Shown here piece by piece: positions 1 to 7,832 of a stretch of DNA of 16,826 bases. The DNA is taken from assembly GCA_900764725.1 (NCBI GenBank), contig CAAFPB010000208.1, positions 1 to 16,826 of the forward strand, in the 5' to 3' direction. Both the position numbers and the translations under genes were made by a program. Source of the stretch: an uncultured Catenibacterium sp. (GTDB lineage Bacteria > Bacillota_I > Bacilli_A > Erysipelotrichales > Coprobacillaceae). Positions within the stretch are counted from its first letter, which is position 1; each line of letters begins with the position of its first letter. The notes under the pieces are model-generated. The model was given only the letters and a program-made list of their open reading frames with translations, made no database searches and was not told the origin of the DNA.

Positions 1-2
1 GA

Positions 3-116
<114 letters not shown>

Positions 117-132
117 TTTTTTTGTGTTTTAT

Positions 133-160
133 TTTACATCTACTTTATATTCAGTATAAT
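133..160 (+). promoter_or_regulatory. Promoter of the glycosyltransferase-RecX / yhaM unit
   Basis: TTTACA at 133-138 (5 of 6 to the -35 consensus) and a perfect TATAAT at 155-160 are 16 bp apart. They lie just after the 5S T-run, and transcription would start near 167. A ribosome binding site AAAGGAG (174-180) precedes the ATG at 188. This is a sequence match only. Confidence 0.75.
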
Positions 161-187
161 ATAAGTGCAAGTTAAAGGAGACTCAAC

Positions 188-2158
188 ATGCGTATTGCGA
201 TATTTACAGACACTTATTATCCTGATATTAATGGCGTTGTTTCATCAATTGGAATACTTAGAAACGAATTAATGAAACATGGTCATCAAGTCTTGATTAT
301 AACTACAATTCCACCTCGAGGTGTTCATATGGAAGAAAATCCATCCATTATTAGAATGAATGGAATCTCTATTAAAAGTATTTATGGATATCGTATGGCA
401 GGATTATATAATAATAAAATATTTAAACAGATTAAAGAATTCAATCCTGATATTATTCATACTCAAACTGAATATGGAATTGGACTATTTGGTAGAATAT
501 GTGGATATAAGCTTAATGTACCTACTGTTTATACATTCCATACTAATCTTTATGATTATACTTATTATGTCACTAAAGGAATAGAACCGCTTGATTCATT
601 AGTAAAGATTATCGTAAAGAAGCTTATGAAGGTCTATACAACTCATACCACATCTTTAATAGTTCCAAGTGACAAAACAGCTTCTATGATGAAATCTATT
701 GGTATCAAAAAAGAAATCAATATAGTCCCTACAGGACTGGAATTAGAACGCTTTAAAACATATAATAAAGAACATACAACTCAAATCAAAGAAGAGTATG
801 GACTAACAAATCACTTCAATCTTATTTCTTTAGGCCGACTTGCTGAAGAGAAGTCACTTGACTTGATTATTAACGCAATGCCTGAAATTATTAAAAGAAA
901 TCTAAACATAAGATTATTTATTATTGGTGATGGACCTGCAAAGGGTAGTTTAATGAAATTAACACATGATTTAAAGATGGATGACTATATTCGTTTTGCA
1001 GGATGCCAAAGTGCTGATGTTATACCAGACTTCTATTATTCAGGTGATTTATTTGTTTCTGCATCTTTGACTGAAACACAAGGTCTAACATTTATTGAAG
1101 CGATGGCCTCTTCATTACCAGTTCTTGCGAGATATGATTCTAATCTAGATCCTGTTATTGTAGAAGGTGGTAATGGTCATTTCTTCTATACACAAGAAGA
1201 ATATATCAAAAAAGTAATAGAGTTATCTCATAAGGATCTCACACCTTATAAAGAGTATGCAGTAAAGCATGCCCAACAATTTGATTCTCATACATTCTAT
1301 GAAGGAGTGATGCATGTGTATGACATGTCTATCGATCATTTTGAAAACTGTTTTGTAGTATCTTCAATGACACCACATGAAAAGCGAGTTTCAATAGATT
1401 TTGTAAGTGGTAAAAGAAAAGTTGCACTTGAATGTAGTATAGAAGATGTAGAGACATACCACCTTGAAAGAGGTGCAAGAGTCAATCAGGATACAATTGA
1501 TATTCTTAAAGAAAAACAGAATATTAGACATTTATATTTCAAAGCAGTAAAACTACTTAGTTACCATGATTATTGTTTCTATGACTTAAAGAAACGATTA
1601 GAAACTTATGGTGACTATACTGAAATAGAAATTATGAAATGTATGGCTTTATTAACAGATCGTCATCTCATAGATGATCGTAAATATGTAAGAAGCTATA
1701 TTGAGGCAACCCTTAAGAAAGGTAAAGGATTTAAAAAAGCTATTCTTGATTTAAAGAATAAAGATATCCCAGAACATTTAATTGAAGAAGAAATTGAAAA
1801 AATTGACGAATCAGAAGAAAAGGAATATGCTTTTAATATTGTGGATCAGCTCTATTCAACTAATAGAAAGCTTTCTCCACAGGGACTAATTCAAAAAATC
1901 AAGAGAACATTATATAATAAAGGGTATAGTGAAAATACAATTTTATCTGTTATGAATAGCTACGATTTTGAATTTTCTCATGAACGTACATTGTCTCTAT
2001 TAAAACAGGAATGTGAAAAGACATACAAACGTTATCAAAATAAATATCATGGTCAGGAATTAAAGATGCGTATCAGCCGTTTTCTTAAGCAGAAAGGGTA
2101 TGATTATGAAGATATCCTGATAGTGATGGATGAAATATGGAGTGAATTGAATGATTAA
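188..2158 (+). CDS. GT4 glycosyltransferase fused to a RecX domain (probable glycolipid synthase / RecA modulator)
   Basis: This 656-residue protein has two full-length modules. Residues 1 to about 385 are a GT-B fold family 4 glycosyltransferase: N-terminal MRIAIFTDTYYPDINGVVSS, His118 in YTFHTN, Arg217 and Lys222 in SLGRLAEEKS, and the E-x7-E motif Glu296/Glu304 in ETQGLTFIEA. The N-terminus resembles bacterial 1,2-diacylglycerol 3-glucosyltransferases, so a role in membrane glycolipid synthesis is likely but inferred. Residues about 394-656 look like a whole RecX: the N-terminal strand region RVSIDFVSGKRKVALEC, then several three-helix repeats including DRHLIDDRKYVRSYIEA and two later RxLxxKGY-type helices. 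RecX normally binds and inhibits RecA. The two are usually separate genes. I see no stop or frame break at the junction, and no ribosome binding site before Met394. The ATG at 188 is preceded by AAAGGAG at 7 nt. The stop overlaps the next gene. Confidence 0.88.
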   Translation: MRIAIFTDTYYPDINGVVSSIGILRNELMKHGHQVLIITTIPPRGVHMEENPSIIRMNGISIKSIYGYRMAGLYNNKIFKQIKEFNPDIIHTQTEYGIGLFGRICGYKLNVPTVYTFHTNLYDYTYYVTKGIEPLDSLVKIIVKKLMKVYTTHTTSLIVPSDKTASMMKSIGIKKEINIVPTGLELERFKTYNKEHTTQIKEEYGLTNHFNLISLGRLAEEKSLDLIINAMPEIIKRNLNIRLFIIGDGPAKGSLMKLTHDLKMDDYIRFAGCQSADVIPDFYYSGDLFVSASLTETQGLTFIEAMASSLPVLARYDSNLDPVIVEGGNGHFFYTQEEYIKKVIELSHKDLTPYKEYAVKHAQQFDSHTFYEGVMHVYDMSIDHFENCFVVSSMTPHEKRVSIDFVSGKRKVALECSIEDVETYHLERGARVNQDTIDILKEKQNIRHLYFKAVKLLSYHDYCFYDLKKRLETYGDYTEIEIMKCMALLTDRHLIDDRKYVRSYIEATLKKGKGFKKAILDLKNKDIPEHLIEEEIEKIDESEEKEYAFNIVDQLYSTNRKLSPQGLIQKIKRTLYNKGYSENTILSVMNSYDFEFSHERTLSLLKQECEKTYKRYQNKYHGQELKMRISRFLKQKGYDYEDILIVMDEIWSELND

Positions 2159-3092
2159 AATTAATGAAATGAATCCAGGAAAAGAAACTATTGGTTTTGA
2201 AGCTATTATTATCTCAGTGACTGTAGGTAAAACAAATGGTGCCAATAAGTCTTCTTATTTAAATATTGTCTTACAGGATGCAACAGGTACTATTGATGCA
2301 AAGCTTTGGTCTGCCACAGATGAACAGATTCGTTTATTTGAAAGAGGACAGGTTGTAAGAGGTAAAGGAGATATCATCAACTATAAGGGCATGAGACAGA
2401 TGAAAATCGTTAAGCTTGAGCCTATTGAAATGAATGATGAACAGAAGGCTTTGTTCCTTCCTCAACCACCTATTGAAAAAGCAGTGATGCAGAAAGAATT
2501 AGATATGTATATGAAGAAAATCCATAATATTCGCCTTTATGCGATTGTTCATGGACTTATTGAAAAGCATTATACAGCTTTTGTGAACTACCCTGCAGCG
2601 ACTAAGAATCATCATGATTTCGCCTCAGGACTTCTTTATCATACTTTATGTATGTTGAAGCTTGCAGATCAGCTCATTAATGTTTATAGCTATCTAGATG
2701 CAGATTTACTTTATGCAGGTGTTATTCTACATGATATTGGTAAGGTTAAAGAATTCACAGGACCAATCGTTCCTGCTTATTCTATCGAAGGAAGCTTAGT
2801 AGGTCATATCTCTATTGGACATGCTATGGTGAAGGAAATGGCAGAAGAATTACATATTGAAGGAGAAGAAGTATTCTTACTTGAACATATGATTCTTTCT
2901 CATCATGGTAAACAGGAATATGGTTCTCCAGTACTTCCACAGATTCCTGAAGCAGAAGCATTAACACTTATTGATAATGTAGATGCAAGAATGAATATGT
3001 TTGAAAAAGCACTCAATGATACAGAACCAGGATCATATTCTGCACGTATCTTTGGGTTAGAAAATAGAAATGTATACAAATCACATCACTAA
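2151..3092 (+). CDS. yhaM: YhaM-family 3'-5' exoribonuclease (OB fold + HD domain)
   Basis: The 313-residue protein matches the usual YhaM length of about 314. An N-terminal OB-fold nucleic-acid-binding domain spans about residues 12-92 (SSYLNIVLQDATGTIDAKLW, then KGMRQMKIVKLEPI). An HD metal-dependent hydrolase domain spans about 150-300, with His164 in LLYHT, the His194-Asp195 doublet in ILHDIGKVKEF, His219 and His251-His252 in LSHHG, and a distal Asp in LIDNVDARM. Family members degrade RNA and single-stranded DNA from the 3' end and take part in RNA turnover. The start overlaps the previous stop by 8 nt, and GGAG at 2139-2142 lies 8 nt upstream, so the two genes are probably translationally coupled. 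Nothing looks truncated. Confidence 0.93.
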   Translation: MIKINEMNPGKETIGFEAIIISVTVGKTNGANKSSYLNIVLQDATGTIDAKLWSATDEQIRLFERGQVVRGKGDIINYKGMRQMKIVKLEPIEMNDEQKALFLPQPPIEKAVMQKELDMYMKKIHNIRLYAIVHGLIEKHYTAFVNYPAATKNHHDFASGLLYHTLCMLKLADQLINVYSYLDADLLYAGVILHDIGKVKEFTGPIVPAYSIEGSLVGHISIGHAMVKEMAEELHIEGEEVFLLEHMILSHHGKQEYGSPVLPQIPEAEALTLIDNVDARMNMFEKALNDTEPGSYSARIFGLENRNVYKSHH

Positions 3093-3103
3093 TGTGTTAT
3101 AAT
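3073..3103 (+). promoter_or_regulatory. Extended -10 promoter for sepF
   Basis: TGTTATAAT at 3095-3103 is a perfect extended -10 element (TGnTATAAT) directly after the yhaM stop. The best -35 match is TATACA at 3073-3078, which is weak (4 of 6) with a long 19 bp spacer, so the extended -10 probably does most of the work. It lies about 25 bp upstream of the sepF start codon and would begin the division cluster transcript. Confidence 0.6.
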
Positions 3104-3128
3104 AAACAAAACAAACAGGAGGTTTTAC

Positions 3129-3563
3129 ATGTGTATGGATAAGGTTAAAGATTGGTTATTCGGTGAAGAAGAAGAAGGATATACAGAAGATTACAATACT
3201 GCACAAAACGGACAGGAACAAAATTCTAATATTTTTGAAAACAATAAGACAAAAAAGACAAGTGAAATGTTGAAGCCATTTGATGCCAACTCTAGTCTTG
3301 TATTATTTGAACCACGTGCTTATTCTGATTCTCAGGAAATTGGTGGTTATTTAAAGAAAAATAAGGCAGCTGTCGTTAACCTACATCGTTTACAGAAAGA
3401 ACAGCAGAAACGTGTTGTTGATTTCTTAACTGGTGTTATTTTCGCAATTGATGGTGATATCCAGGTAATTGGTCCTAAGATTTTCTTATGTACACCTAAG
3501 AACATTGGTGTTACTGGTTCAATTACTCTTGATGATGATACACCTACAAGTACGGAGGAATAA
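3129..3563 (+). CDS. sepF: Cell division protein SepF
   Basis: The 144-residue protein has SepF architecture. It has a short amphipathic N-terminal helix (MDKVKDWLFGEEEE) for membrane attachment, an acidic and polar linker (about residues 15-50), and a compact core (about 55-133). The core contains FEPRAYSDSQEIGGYLKKNK, AAVVNLHRLQKEQQKRVVDF, the turn GVIFAIDGDIQVIGPKIFLC and TPKNIGV. SepF binds the FtsZ tail, forms rings at the septum and helps anchor the Z ring. Perfect AGGAGG (3117-3122) sits 6 nt before ATG 3129. A second in-frame ATG at 3135 would restore the more typical MDK start, but at 12 nt spacing. The setting beside ylmH, divIVA and ileS is the classical Bacillota ylm cluster, without ylmE or ylmG nearby. 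Confidence 0.95.
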   Translation: MCMDKVKDWLFGEEEEGYTEDYNTAQNGQEQNSNIFENNKTKKTSEMLKPFDANSSLVLFEPRAYSDSQEIGGYLKKNKAAVVNLHRLQKEQQKRVVDFLTGVIFAIDGDIQVIGPKIFLCTPKNIGVTGSITLDDDTPTSTEE

Positions 3564-3590
3564 GTATTAGCATCCGCTAATACTTTTTTT
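3563..3590 (+). terminator. Intrinsic terminator after sepF
   Basis: AGTATTAG (3563-3570) and CTAATACT (3577-3584) form a perfect 8-bp stem with a 6-nt loop CATCCG, followed by a T-run (3584-3590). It begins on the last base of the sepF stop codon and ends 7 nt before the ylmH ATG. It should at least attenuate transcription into ylmH-divIVA. Confidence 0.82.
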
Positions 3591-3597
3591 ATGAAAT

Positions 3598-4344
3598 ATG
3601 TTAGAACATTTTAAAGGTGATGAAGAATTCGTCTCTAAAATATTAGATTATAAGGAGCAGGCACTCTATTCACAACGTATGATTCTTACACAGTTTCTTG
3701 ATCCCCATCAGCAATCCATTGTAGAAAGTGTTATAGGTCATGAACTTAAAGTAGAAGCAGATGGAGGCTTTGAGGGAGCAGAAAATAAAAGAGTATTAAT
3801 TGCTCCTGATTTCTATGAATTTGAACCTGAAGATTTTAAAGTCACAGTATTTCAAATTGATTACAATGATACATTTGGAAAACTCAAACATTCTGATGTC
3901 TTAGGTGCTCTCATGCATTTAGGCATTAAACGTCAATGTATTGGTGATATCAATGAAGAACCACTCTCTTTTGCCTGTATGACAGAAAATAGTGACTATA
4001 TTCGTATGAATCTCACACGTATCAAACGTTCCTCTATTCATTTAATAGAAAGTAAAGAACGTCTTTCTATTCAGCAGGATACTTATACTAAAACAGTTAT
4101 TGTCTCTTCTTTACGATTAGATAAGATGGTTGCTGCATTATTTGGTATCTCTCGTAATAAAGCAGTAGAAGCCATTCATGGTCAGTATGTCAAGCTTAAC
4201 TACAAAGTTATTGAAGATATTTCAAAAATATGCGATAATAACGCTATAATATCTTTGCGTCATCATGGCCGAGTAAAGATATTCATAACAGATAGAAGAA
4301 CAAAGCAGGATAATTATGTAATAGAAGGCCAATATTATCGATGA
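3598..4344 (+). CDS. ylmH: YlmH family S4-domain RNA-binding protein (ribosome quality control)
   Basis: The 248-residue protein matches the YlmH family. The N-terminus HFKGDEEFVSKILDYKEQ parallels the family start. The signature KLKHSDVLGALMHLGIKRQC lies at about residues 95-114. A C-terminal S4 RNA-binding domain covers about 170-232 (SSLRLDKMVAALFGISRNKA, then GQYVKLNYKVIEDI). In Bacillus, YlmH binds free 50S subunits carrying stalled peptidyl-tRNA and acts in ribosome-associated quality control. Its gene usually lies between ylmG and divIVA. Here ylmG is absent. The ATG at 3598 is the only in-frame choice, because an in-frame TGA lies at 3592-3594, but it has no ribosome binding site: only the terminator T-run and a few bases precede it. 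Translation may depend on the GGAGG at 3554-3558 across the hairpin. The stop is 12 nt before divIVA. Confidence 0.92.
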   Translation: MLEHFKGDEEFVSKILDYKEQALYSQRMILTQFLDPHQQSIVESVIGHELKVEADGGFEGAENKRVLIAPDFYEFEPEDFKVTVFQIDYNDTFGKLKHSDVLGALMHLGIKRQCIGDINEEPLSFACMTENSDYIRMNLTRIKRSSIHLIESKERLSIQQDTYTKTVIVSSLRLDKMVAALFGISRNKAVEAIHGQYVKLNYKVIEDISKICDNNAIISLRHHGRVKIFITDRRTKQDNYVIEGQYYR

Positions 4345-4356
4345 GGGGACACGGTT

Positions 4357-4821
4357 ATGGGATACATGTTCAATAAGCAGCTTCGTGGATATAATACTGA
4401 AGAAGTCGATGATACGATTGAGACTTTAGAAAAGAAGATCCAGGAAAGTACTTTACAAATCAGAAGACTTGAAAAAGAATTGGATAAAGTAAAAAAAGAG
4501 AATATCGCGATGGCTAATCGTCAATCTGTTGAACGAAAGACTAATGAGGAGATTTCCCGTCTTGCTTTAAAAGAAGCCAGTGAACTCATTACAAAGGCTA
4601 AGCATAATGCGAATATGATTCTTAAAGAGTCTATGAATTATGTGAAGGGTTTAAGTGATGAAGTAGAAGGCTTTAAGGATGAAGCAAAAGATTTCAGGGC
4701 TGAAATTGTAAAAATCAGCACAGAATTGTTAGAAACTATTGACAAATCAGAAATTTTTAGTTTAATTAATGAAGAAGAACAAAAAGCGAAGAAAGAGAGC
4801 GCTGATCAAGAGAACTTATAG
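4357..4821 (+). CDS. divIVA: DivIVA-family septum/pole protein
   Basis: The 154-residue protein carries the DivIVA N-terminal lipid-binding signature in short form (FNKQLRGYNTEEVDDTIETL, residues 5-24). Long heptad-rich coiled-coil segments follow (about 20-60 and 60-130, including LRRLEKELDKVKKEN-like heptads and the conserved KEASELITKAKHNANMIL), then a charged tail. DivIVA proteins recognise negatively curved membrane at septa and poles and recruit division or cell-wall factors. GAGGGG (4343-4348) lies 8 nt before ATG 4357 and overlaps the ylmH stop. The last 20 or so bases also form one side of the ileS T-box stem I, and a probable ileS promoter lies inside the gene, so its 3' end carries both coding and regulatory information. 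Confidence 0.93.
   Translation: MGYMFNKQLRGYNTEEVDDTIETLEKKIQESTLQIRRLEKELDKVKKENIAMANRQSVERKTNEEISRLALKEASELITKAKHNANMILKESMNYVKGLSDEVEGFKDEAKDFRAEIVKISTELLETIDKSEIFSLINEEEQKAKKESADQENL
4739..4766 (+). promoter_or_regulatory. Putative promoter inside divIVA driving the T-box/ileS transcript
   Basis: A perfect -35 TTGACA (4739-4744) is followed after 16 bp by TTTAAT (4761-4766, 5 of 6 to TATAAT). Transcription would start near 4773, just upstream of the first T-box stem I pairing at 4801. It would give ileS a transcript independent of the sepF-ylmH-divIVA reading. The match is in coding DNA and has not been tested. Confidence 0.55.
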
Positions 4822-4995
4822 AGAAACCGTGGTTGGTGGAAACGGTGAAGGTGTATTGGTTAGGAATCACTCTGGAGCTGCATCCTGAATGAAGTAGGGA
4901 ATGCCGTTGATTGCGTTAAGATCTTAAGTGCATATCAAATGATATGAACAAAGGTGGTACCGCGTGCAAACGTCCTTTATGAAGGACGTTTTTTT
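4801..4995 (+). promoter_or_regulatory. T-box riboswitch (tRNA-Ile responsive) upstream of ileS
   Basis: The T-box sequence AAGGTGGTACCGCG lies at 4951-4964. Stem I begins inside divIVA: GCT 4801-4803 with AGC 4876-4878, AGAG 4809-4812 with CTCT 4870-4873, and CTTA 4815-4818 with TAGG 4861-4864. This leaves a specifier loop containing ATC (Ile) at 4866-4868. The distal AGAGA...GGTTGGTGGAAACGGT region matches the usual stem I apex. Stem III is CATATC/GATATG (4931-4946). Antiterminator pairs are AAAGG 4950-4954 with CCTTT 4974-4978, and GCG 4962-4964 with CGT 4971-4973, leaving the bulge TGGTACC. The competing terminator shares 4968-4978. Uncharged tRNA-Ile should stabilise the antiterminator and allow ileS transcription. 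The UGGU bulge fits an ACCA tRNA end. Confidence 0.95.
4968..4995 (+). terminator. T-box-controlled terminator before ileS
   Basis: AAACGTCCTT (4968-4977) pairs perfectly with AAGGACGTTT (4982-4991), a 10-bp stem with a 4-nt loop, running into a T-stretch to 4995. Its left arm is the right arm of the antiterminator, so the two folds exclude each other. Confidence 0.92.
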
Positions 4996-5015
4996 ATTTG
5001 TGAAAGGGGATATAT

Positions 5016-7775
5016 ATGAATTACAAAAGCACACTCTTAATGCCAAAAACTGATTTTGAGATGCGTGGTAAGCTTCCTACTAAGGAACCTGCTTACGTAG
5101 AAAGATGGCAGAACGCTAACATGTATGAAAAGGTAATCAAGCAGAATGAAGGAAAAGAACATTTCATTTTCCATGATGGACCTCCATATGCAAATGGTAA
5201 TATGCATGTTGGACATATGTTAAATAAGGTTATTAAAGACGTTATTTGTCGTTATAAGAATATGGAAGGTTTCTATACACCATATATTCCAGGTTGGGAT
5301 ACTCATGGTTTACCTATCGAAAATGCGATTCAGAAGCAGGGTGTAGATAGAAAATCTATGTCTACTGCAAAGTTCAGAGAAAAATGTTATGAGTATGCAT
5401 TAAAACAGGTAGAACGTCAGATGCAGCAGTGTATCCGTGTTGGTACATTTGCAGACTACAAACATCCATATTTAACTTTACATAAAGAATTTGAAGCAAG
5501 ACAGATTGATGTATTCGCAAAGATGGCTGTTGATGGATTAATCTACAAAGGATTAAAGCCAGTATATTGGTCACCATCATCTGAATCAGCATTAGCTGAA
5601 GCTGAAGTAGAATACCATGATGTAAAATCACCTACTATCTATGTACGTTTCAAAGTAAAAGATGGTAAAGGTATCTTAGAAGGTGATGATAACTATTTCG
5701 TTATCTGGACAACTACTCCTTGGACAATTCCAGGAAACCAGGCTATCTGTTTAAACCCACGTTTCACTTATGCATTAGTTAAATCTGAAAAAGGCAATCT
5801 TGTTGTCTTAGAAGAATTAGTTGATTCATTATGGGAAACATTTGGATTAAAAGAAAAAGAAATCTTAAAACGTTTCAAAGGTGAAGAATTAGAATATATC
5901 ACATGTACTCATCCACTTTATCCAGAAAGAGAATCATTAGTTATCATGGGTGACCATGTTACAACTGATTCAGGTACTGGTTGCGTTCATACAGCAAGTG
6001 GATTTGGTGTAGACGACTTTAACATCTGTCAGAAATATAAATTACCAGTACTTGTAAATGTTGATGAACATGGCTGCATGATGGAAACATGCGGTGAATG
6101 GCTTGCAGGTCAGTATGTTGATGATGCAAACAAGACTGTTACAGTAAAACTAGAAGAACTAGGTGCTTTATTAAATCTTACTTGGATTACTCATAGCTAC
6201 CCACATGACTGGCGTACTAAGAAACCTATCATCTTTAGAGCAACTGACCAGTGGTTCTGTTCTATCGATAAGATTAGAGAAAAATTATTAAGTGAAATTG
6301 ATGGTGTTAACTGGATTAATGAATGGGGTCATATCAGAATCTACAACATGATTAAAGACCGTGGTGACTGGTGTATCTCAAGACAGAGAACTTGGGGTGT
6401 TCCAATTCCTATCTTCTATTGTGAAGATGGTACTCCAGTAATTGATCAGAAAGTATTTGATCATGTTTCTGCATTATTTAGAGAATTTGGTTCAAACGTA
6501 TGGTTTGAAAGAGATGAAAAAAATCTTCTTCCAGAAGGTTATACAAATGAACATTCACCAAATGGTATCTTCAAGAAAGAAAAAGATATCATGGACGTAT
6601 GGTTTGACTCAGGTTCATCACATACTGGTGTATTAGTAGAAAGAGGATTTGGTTATCCAGCTGATCTTTACTTCGAAGGTAGTGACCAGTATCGTGGATG
6701 GTTCAACTCTTCATTAATTATCGGTACTGCAGTACATGGCAAAGCACCATATAAGACTGTATTATCTCATGGTTTCACTCTTGATGGTAAGGGATTAAAG
6801 ATGAGTAAGTCTGGTGGAAACGCTGTTGATCCAATCAAGACAATCAATAAATGGGGTGCTGATATCTTAAGATTATGGGCTACTACTGTAGACTTCCAGT
6901 CAGATGTACGTATCTCTGATGATATCTTAAAGAAAGTATCTGAAAGCTATCGTAAGGTAAGAAATACTATGCGTTTCTTACTTGGTAACTTAAATGATTT
7001 CAAGGATACTGATGTATTACCAGTGAATGAGTTAGAACCAGTAGATCAGTATATGTTAGCTAAATTAAATGACTTAATGGATGCATATCATAAGTCTATG
7101 GATTCTTATAATTTCTCAGAAGCAAATAAGGAAATCTTAAATTACTTCACTAATACATTAAGTGCATTCTATATGGACTTCACAAAGGATATCCTTTATA
7201 TTGAAAAGGCTGATTCTACAAGAAGAAGACAGGTACAGACAGTTCTTTATCATCATGCAAAGACAATGATGAAATTAATCTCACCAATCTTAGTCTTCAC
7301 TGCAGAAGAATTACATGATCACTTCCATTGTGATGCTGCTCAGGAAGAATCTGTATTCTTAGAAGCTAAACCTGAAAAGTTCGAAATCGAAAATGCGGAT
7401 GCATTAAAAGAACAGTTCGACTTATTCATGAACTTACGTACTGATGTTATGAAGTCATTAGAAAACTTAAGAGCTGAAAAAGTAATCAATTCTAACATGG
7501 AAGGTAAGCTTACTATCACTCTTAAGGATGAATATAAGTCTTTAGCTGCATTAGAAGATTCTATGAAGCAGTTATTCATCGTCGCAAAGGTTACTTTAGA
7601 TGATAACGCTGAAGGTAAAGATGAATATGATACTTGTTTCATCAAGGCAGAAAAATTCGTTGGTGTTCAGTGTCCAAGATGCTGGAACTGGTTCGAAGAA
7701 GATGAACTAGTAGATGGATTATGTCCAAGATGTCATGAAGTTGTAGGAACTTTACCAGCTACAGAAGAAGAATAA
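5016..7775 (+). CDS. ileS: Isoleucine--tRNA ligase
   Basis: The 919-residue class I aminoacyl-tRNA synthetase attaches isoleucine to tRNA-Ile in the cytoplasm. Visible features are the ATP-binding signature PPYANGNMHVGH (His64-Val-Gly-His67, a variant of HIGH), the CP1 editing region (about 190-400, with WTTTPWTIPGN and a GTGCVHTASGFGVDDF stretch), the KMSKS loop at 595-599 (GLKMSKSGG), an anticodon-binding helical domain, and a C-terminal zinc finger with Cys886/Cys889 and Cys903/Cys906 (CPRCWNW and LCPRC). The length is normal for a bacterial IleRS with a zinc finger. AAAGGGGA at 5003-5010 lies 5 nt before ATG 5016. The T-box controls it, and a strong terminator follows. It is the closing gene of the division cluster, as in many Bacillota. 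Confidence 0.98.
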   Translation: MNYKSTLLMPKTDFEMRGKLPTKEPAYVERWQNANMYEKVIKQNEGKEHFIFHDGPPYANGNMHVGHMLNKVIKDVICRYKNMEGFYTPYIPGWDTHGLPIENAIQKQGVDRKSMSTAKFREKCYEYALKQVERQMQQCIRVGTFADYKHPYLTLHKEFEARQIDVFAKMAVDGLIYKGLKPVYWSPSSESALAEAEVEYHDVKSPTIYVRFKVKDGKGILEGDDNYFVIWTTTPWTIPGNQAICLNPRFTYALVKSEKGNLVVLEELVDSLWETFGLKEKEILKRFKGEELEYITCTHPLYPERESLVIMGDHVTTDSGTGCVHTASGFGVDDFNICQKYKLPVLVNVDEHGCMMETCGEWLAGQYVDDANKTVTVKLEELGALLNLTWITHSYPHDWRTKKPIIFRATDQWFCSIDKIREKLLSEIDGVNWINEWGHIRIYNMIKDRGDWCISRQRTWGVPIPIFYCEDGTPVIDQKVFDHVSALFREFGSNVWFERDEKNLLPEGYTNEHSPNGIFKKEKDIMDVWFDSGSSHTGVLVERGFGYPADLYFEGSDQYRGWFNSSLIIGTAVHGKAPYKTVLSHGFTLDGKGLKMSKSGGNAVDPIKTINKWGADILRLWATTVDFQSDVRISDDILKKVSESYRKVRNTMRFLLGNLNDFKDTDVLPVNELEPVDQYMLAKLNDLMDAYHKSMDSYNFSEANKEILNYFTNTLSAFYMDFTKDILYIEKADSTRRRQVQTVLYHHAKTMMKLISPILVFTAEELHDHFHCDAAQEESVFLEAKPEKFEIENADALKEQFDLFMNLRTDVMKSLENLRAEKVINSNMEGKLTITLKDEYKSLAALEDSMKQLFIVAKVTLDDNAEGKDEYDTCFIKAEKFVGVQCPRCWNWFEEDELVDGLCPRCHEVVGTLPATEEE

Positions 7776-7812
7776 AAAAATAAGGATATGGGATGCGTTC
7801 CCATATCCTTTT
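7774..7812. terminator. Bidirectional terminator between ileS and the small membrane protein gene
   Basis: AAGGATATGGGA (7782-7793) and TCCCATATCCTT (7799-7810) form a perfect 12-bp stem with the 5-nt loop TGCGT. The plus strand ends in a short T-tract (7809-7812). The left flank is A-rich (7774-7780), giving a T-tract for the minus-strand gene. It should serve both converging genes, better on the minus strand. Confidence 0.85.
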
Positions 7813-7832
7813 AACATGTAATAAAATTTTAG

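Noticed and set aside
1367..2158. Separate recX gene starting at the internal ATG 1367
   Set aside because: No ribosome binding site or promoter precedes it and the frame is continuous with the glycosyltransferase, so a single fused gene is the simpler reading.
5374..5631. Minus-strand open frame inside ileS, and similar frames within other genes (for example 7340-7645, 8822-9094, 12329-12583, 16405-16635)
   Set aside because: All lie within or mostly across strongly supported genes, have low-complexity or hydrophobic translations without family resemblance, and lack ribosome binding sites. They are shadows of codon bias.
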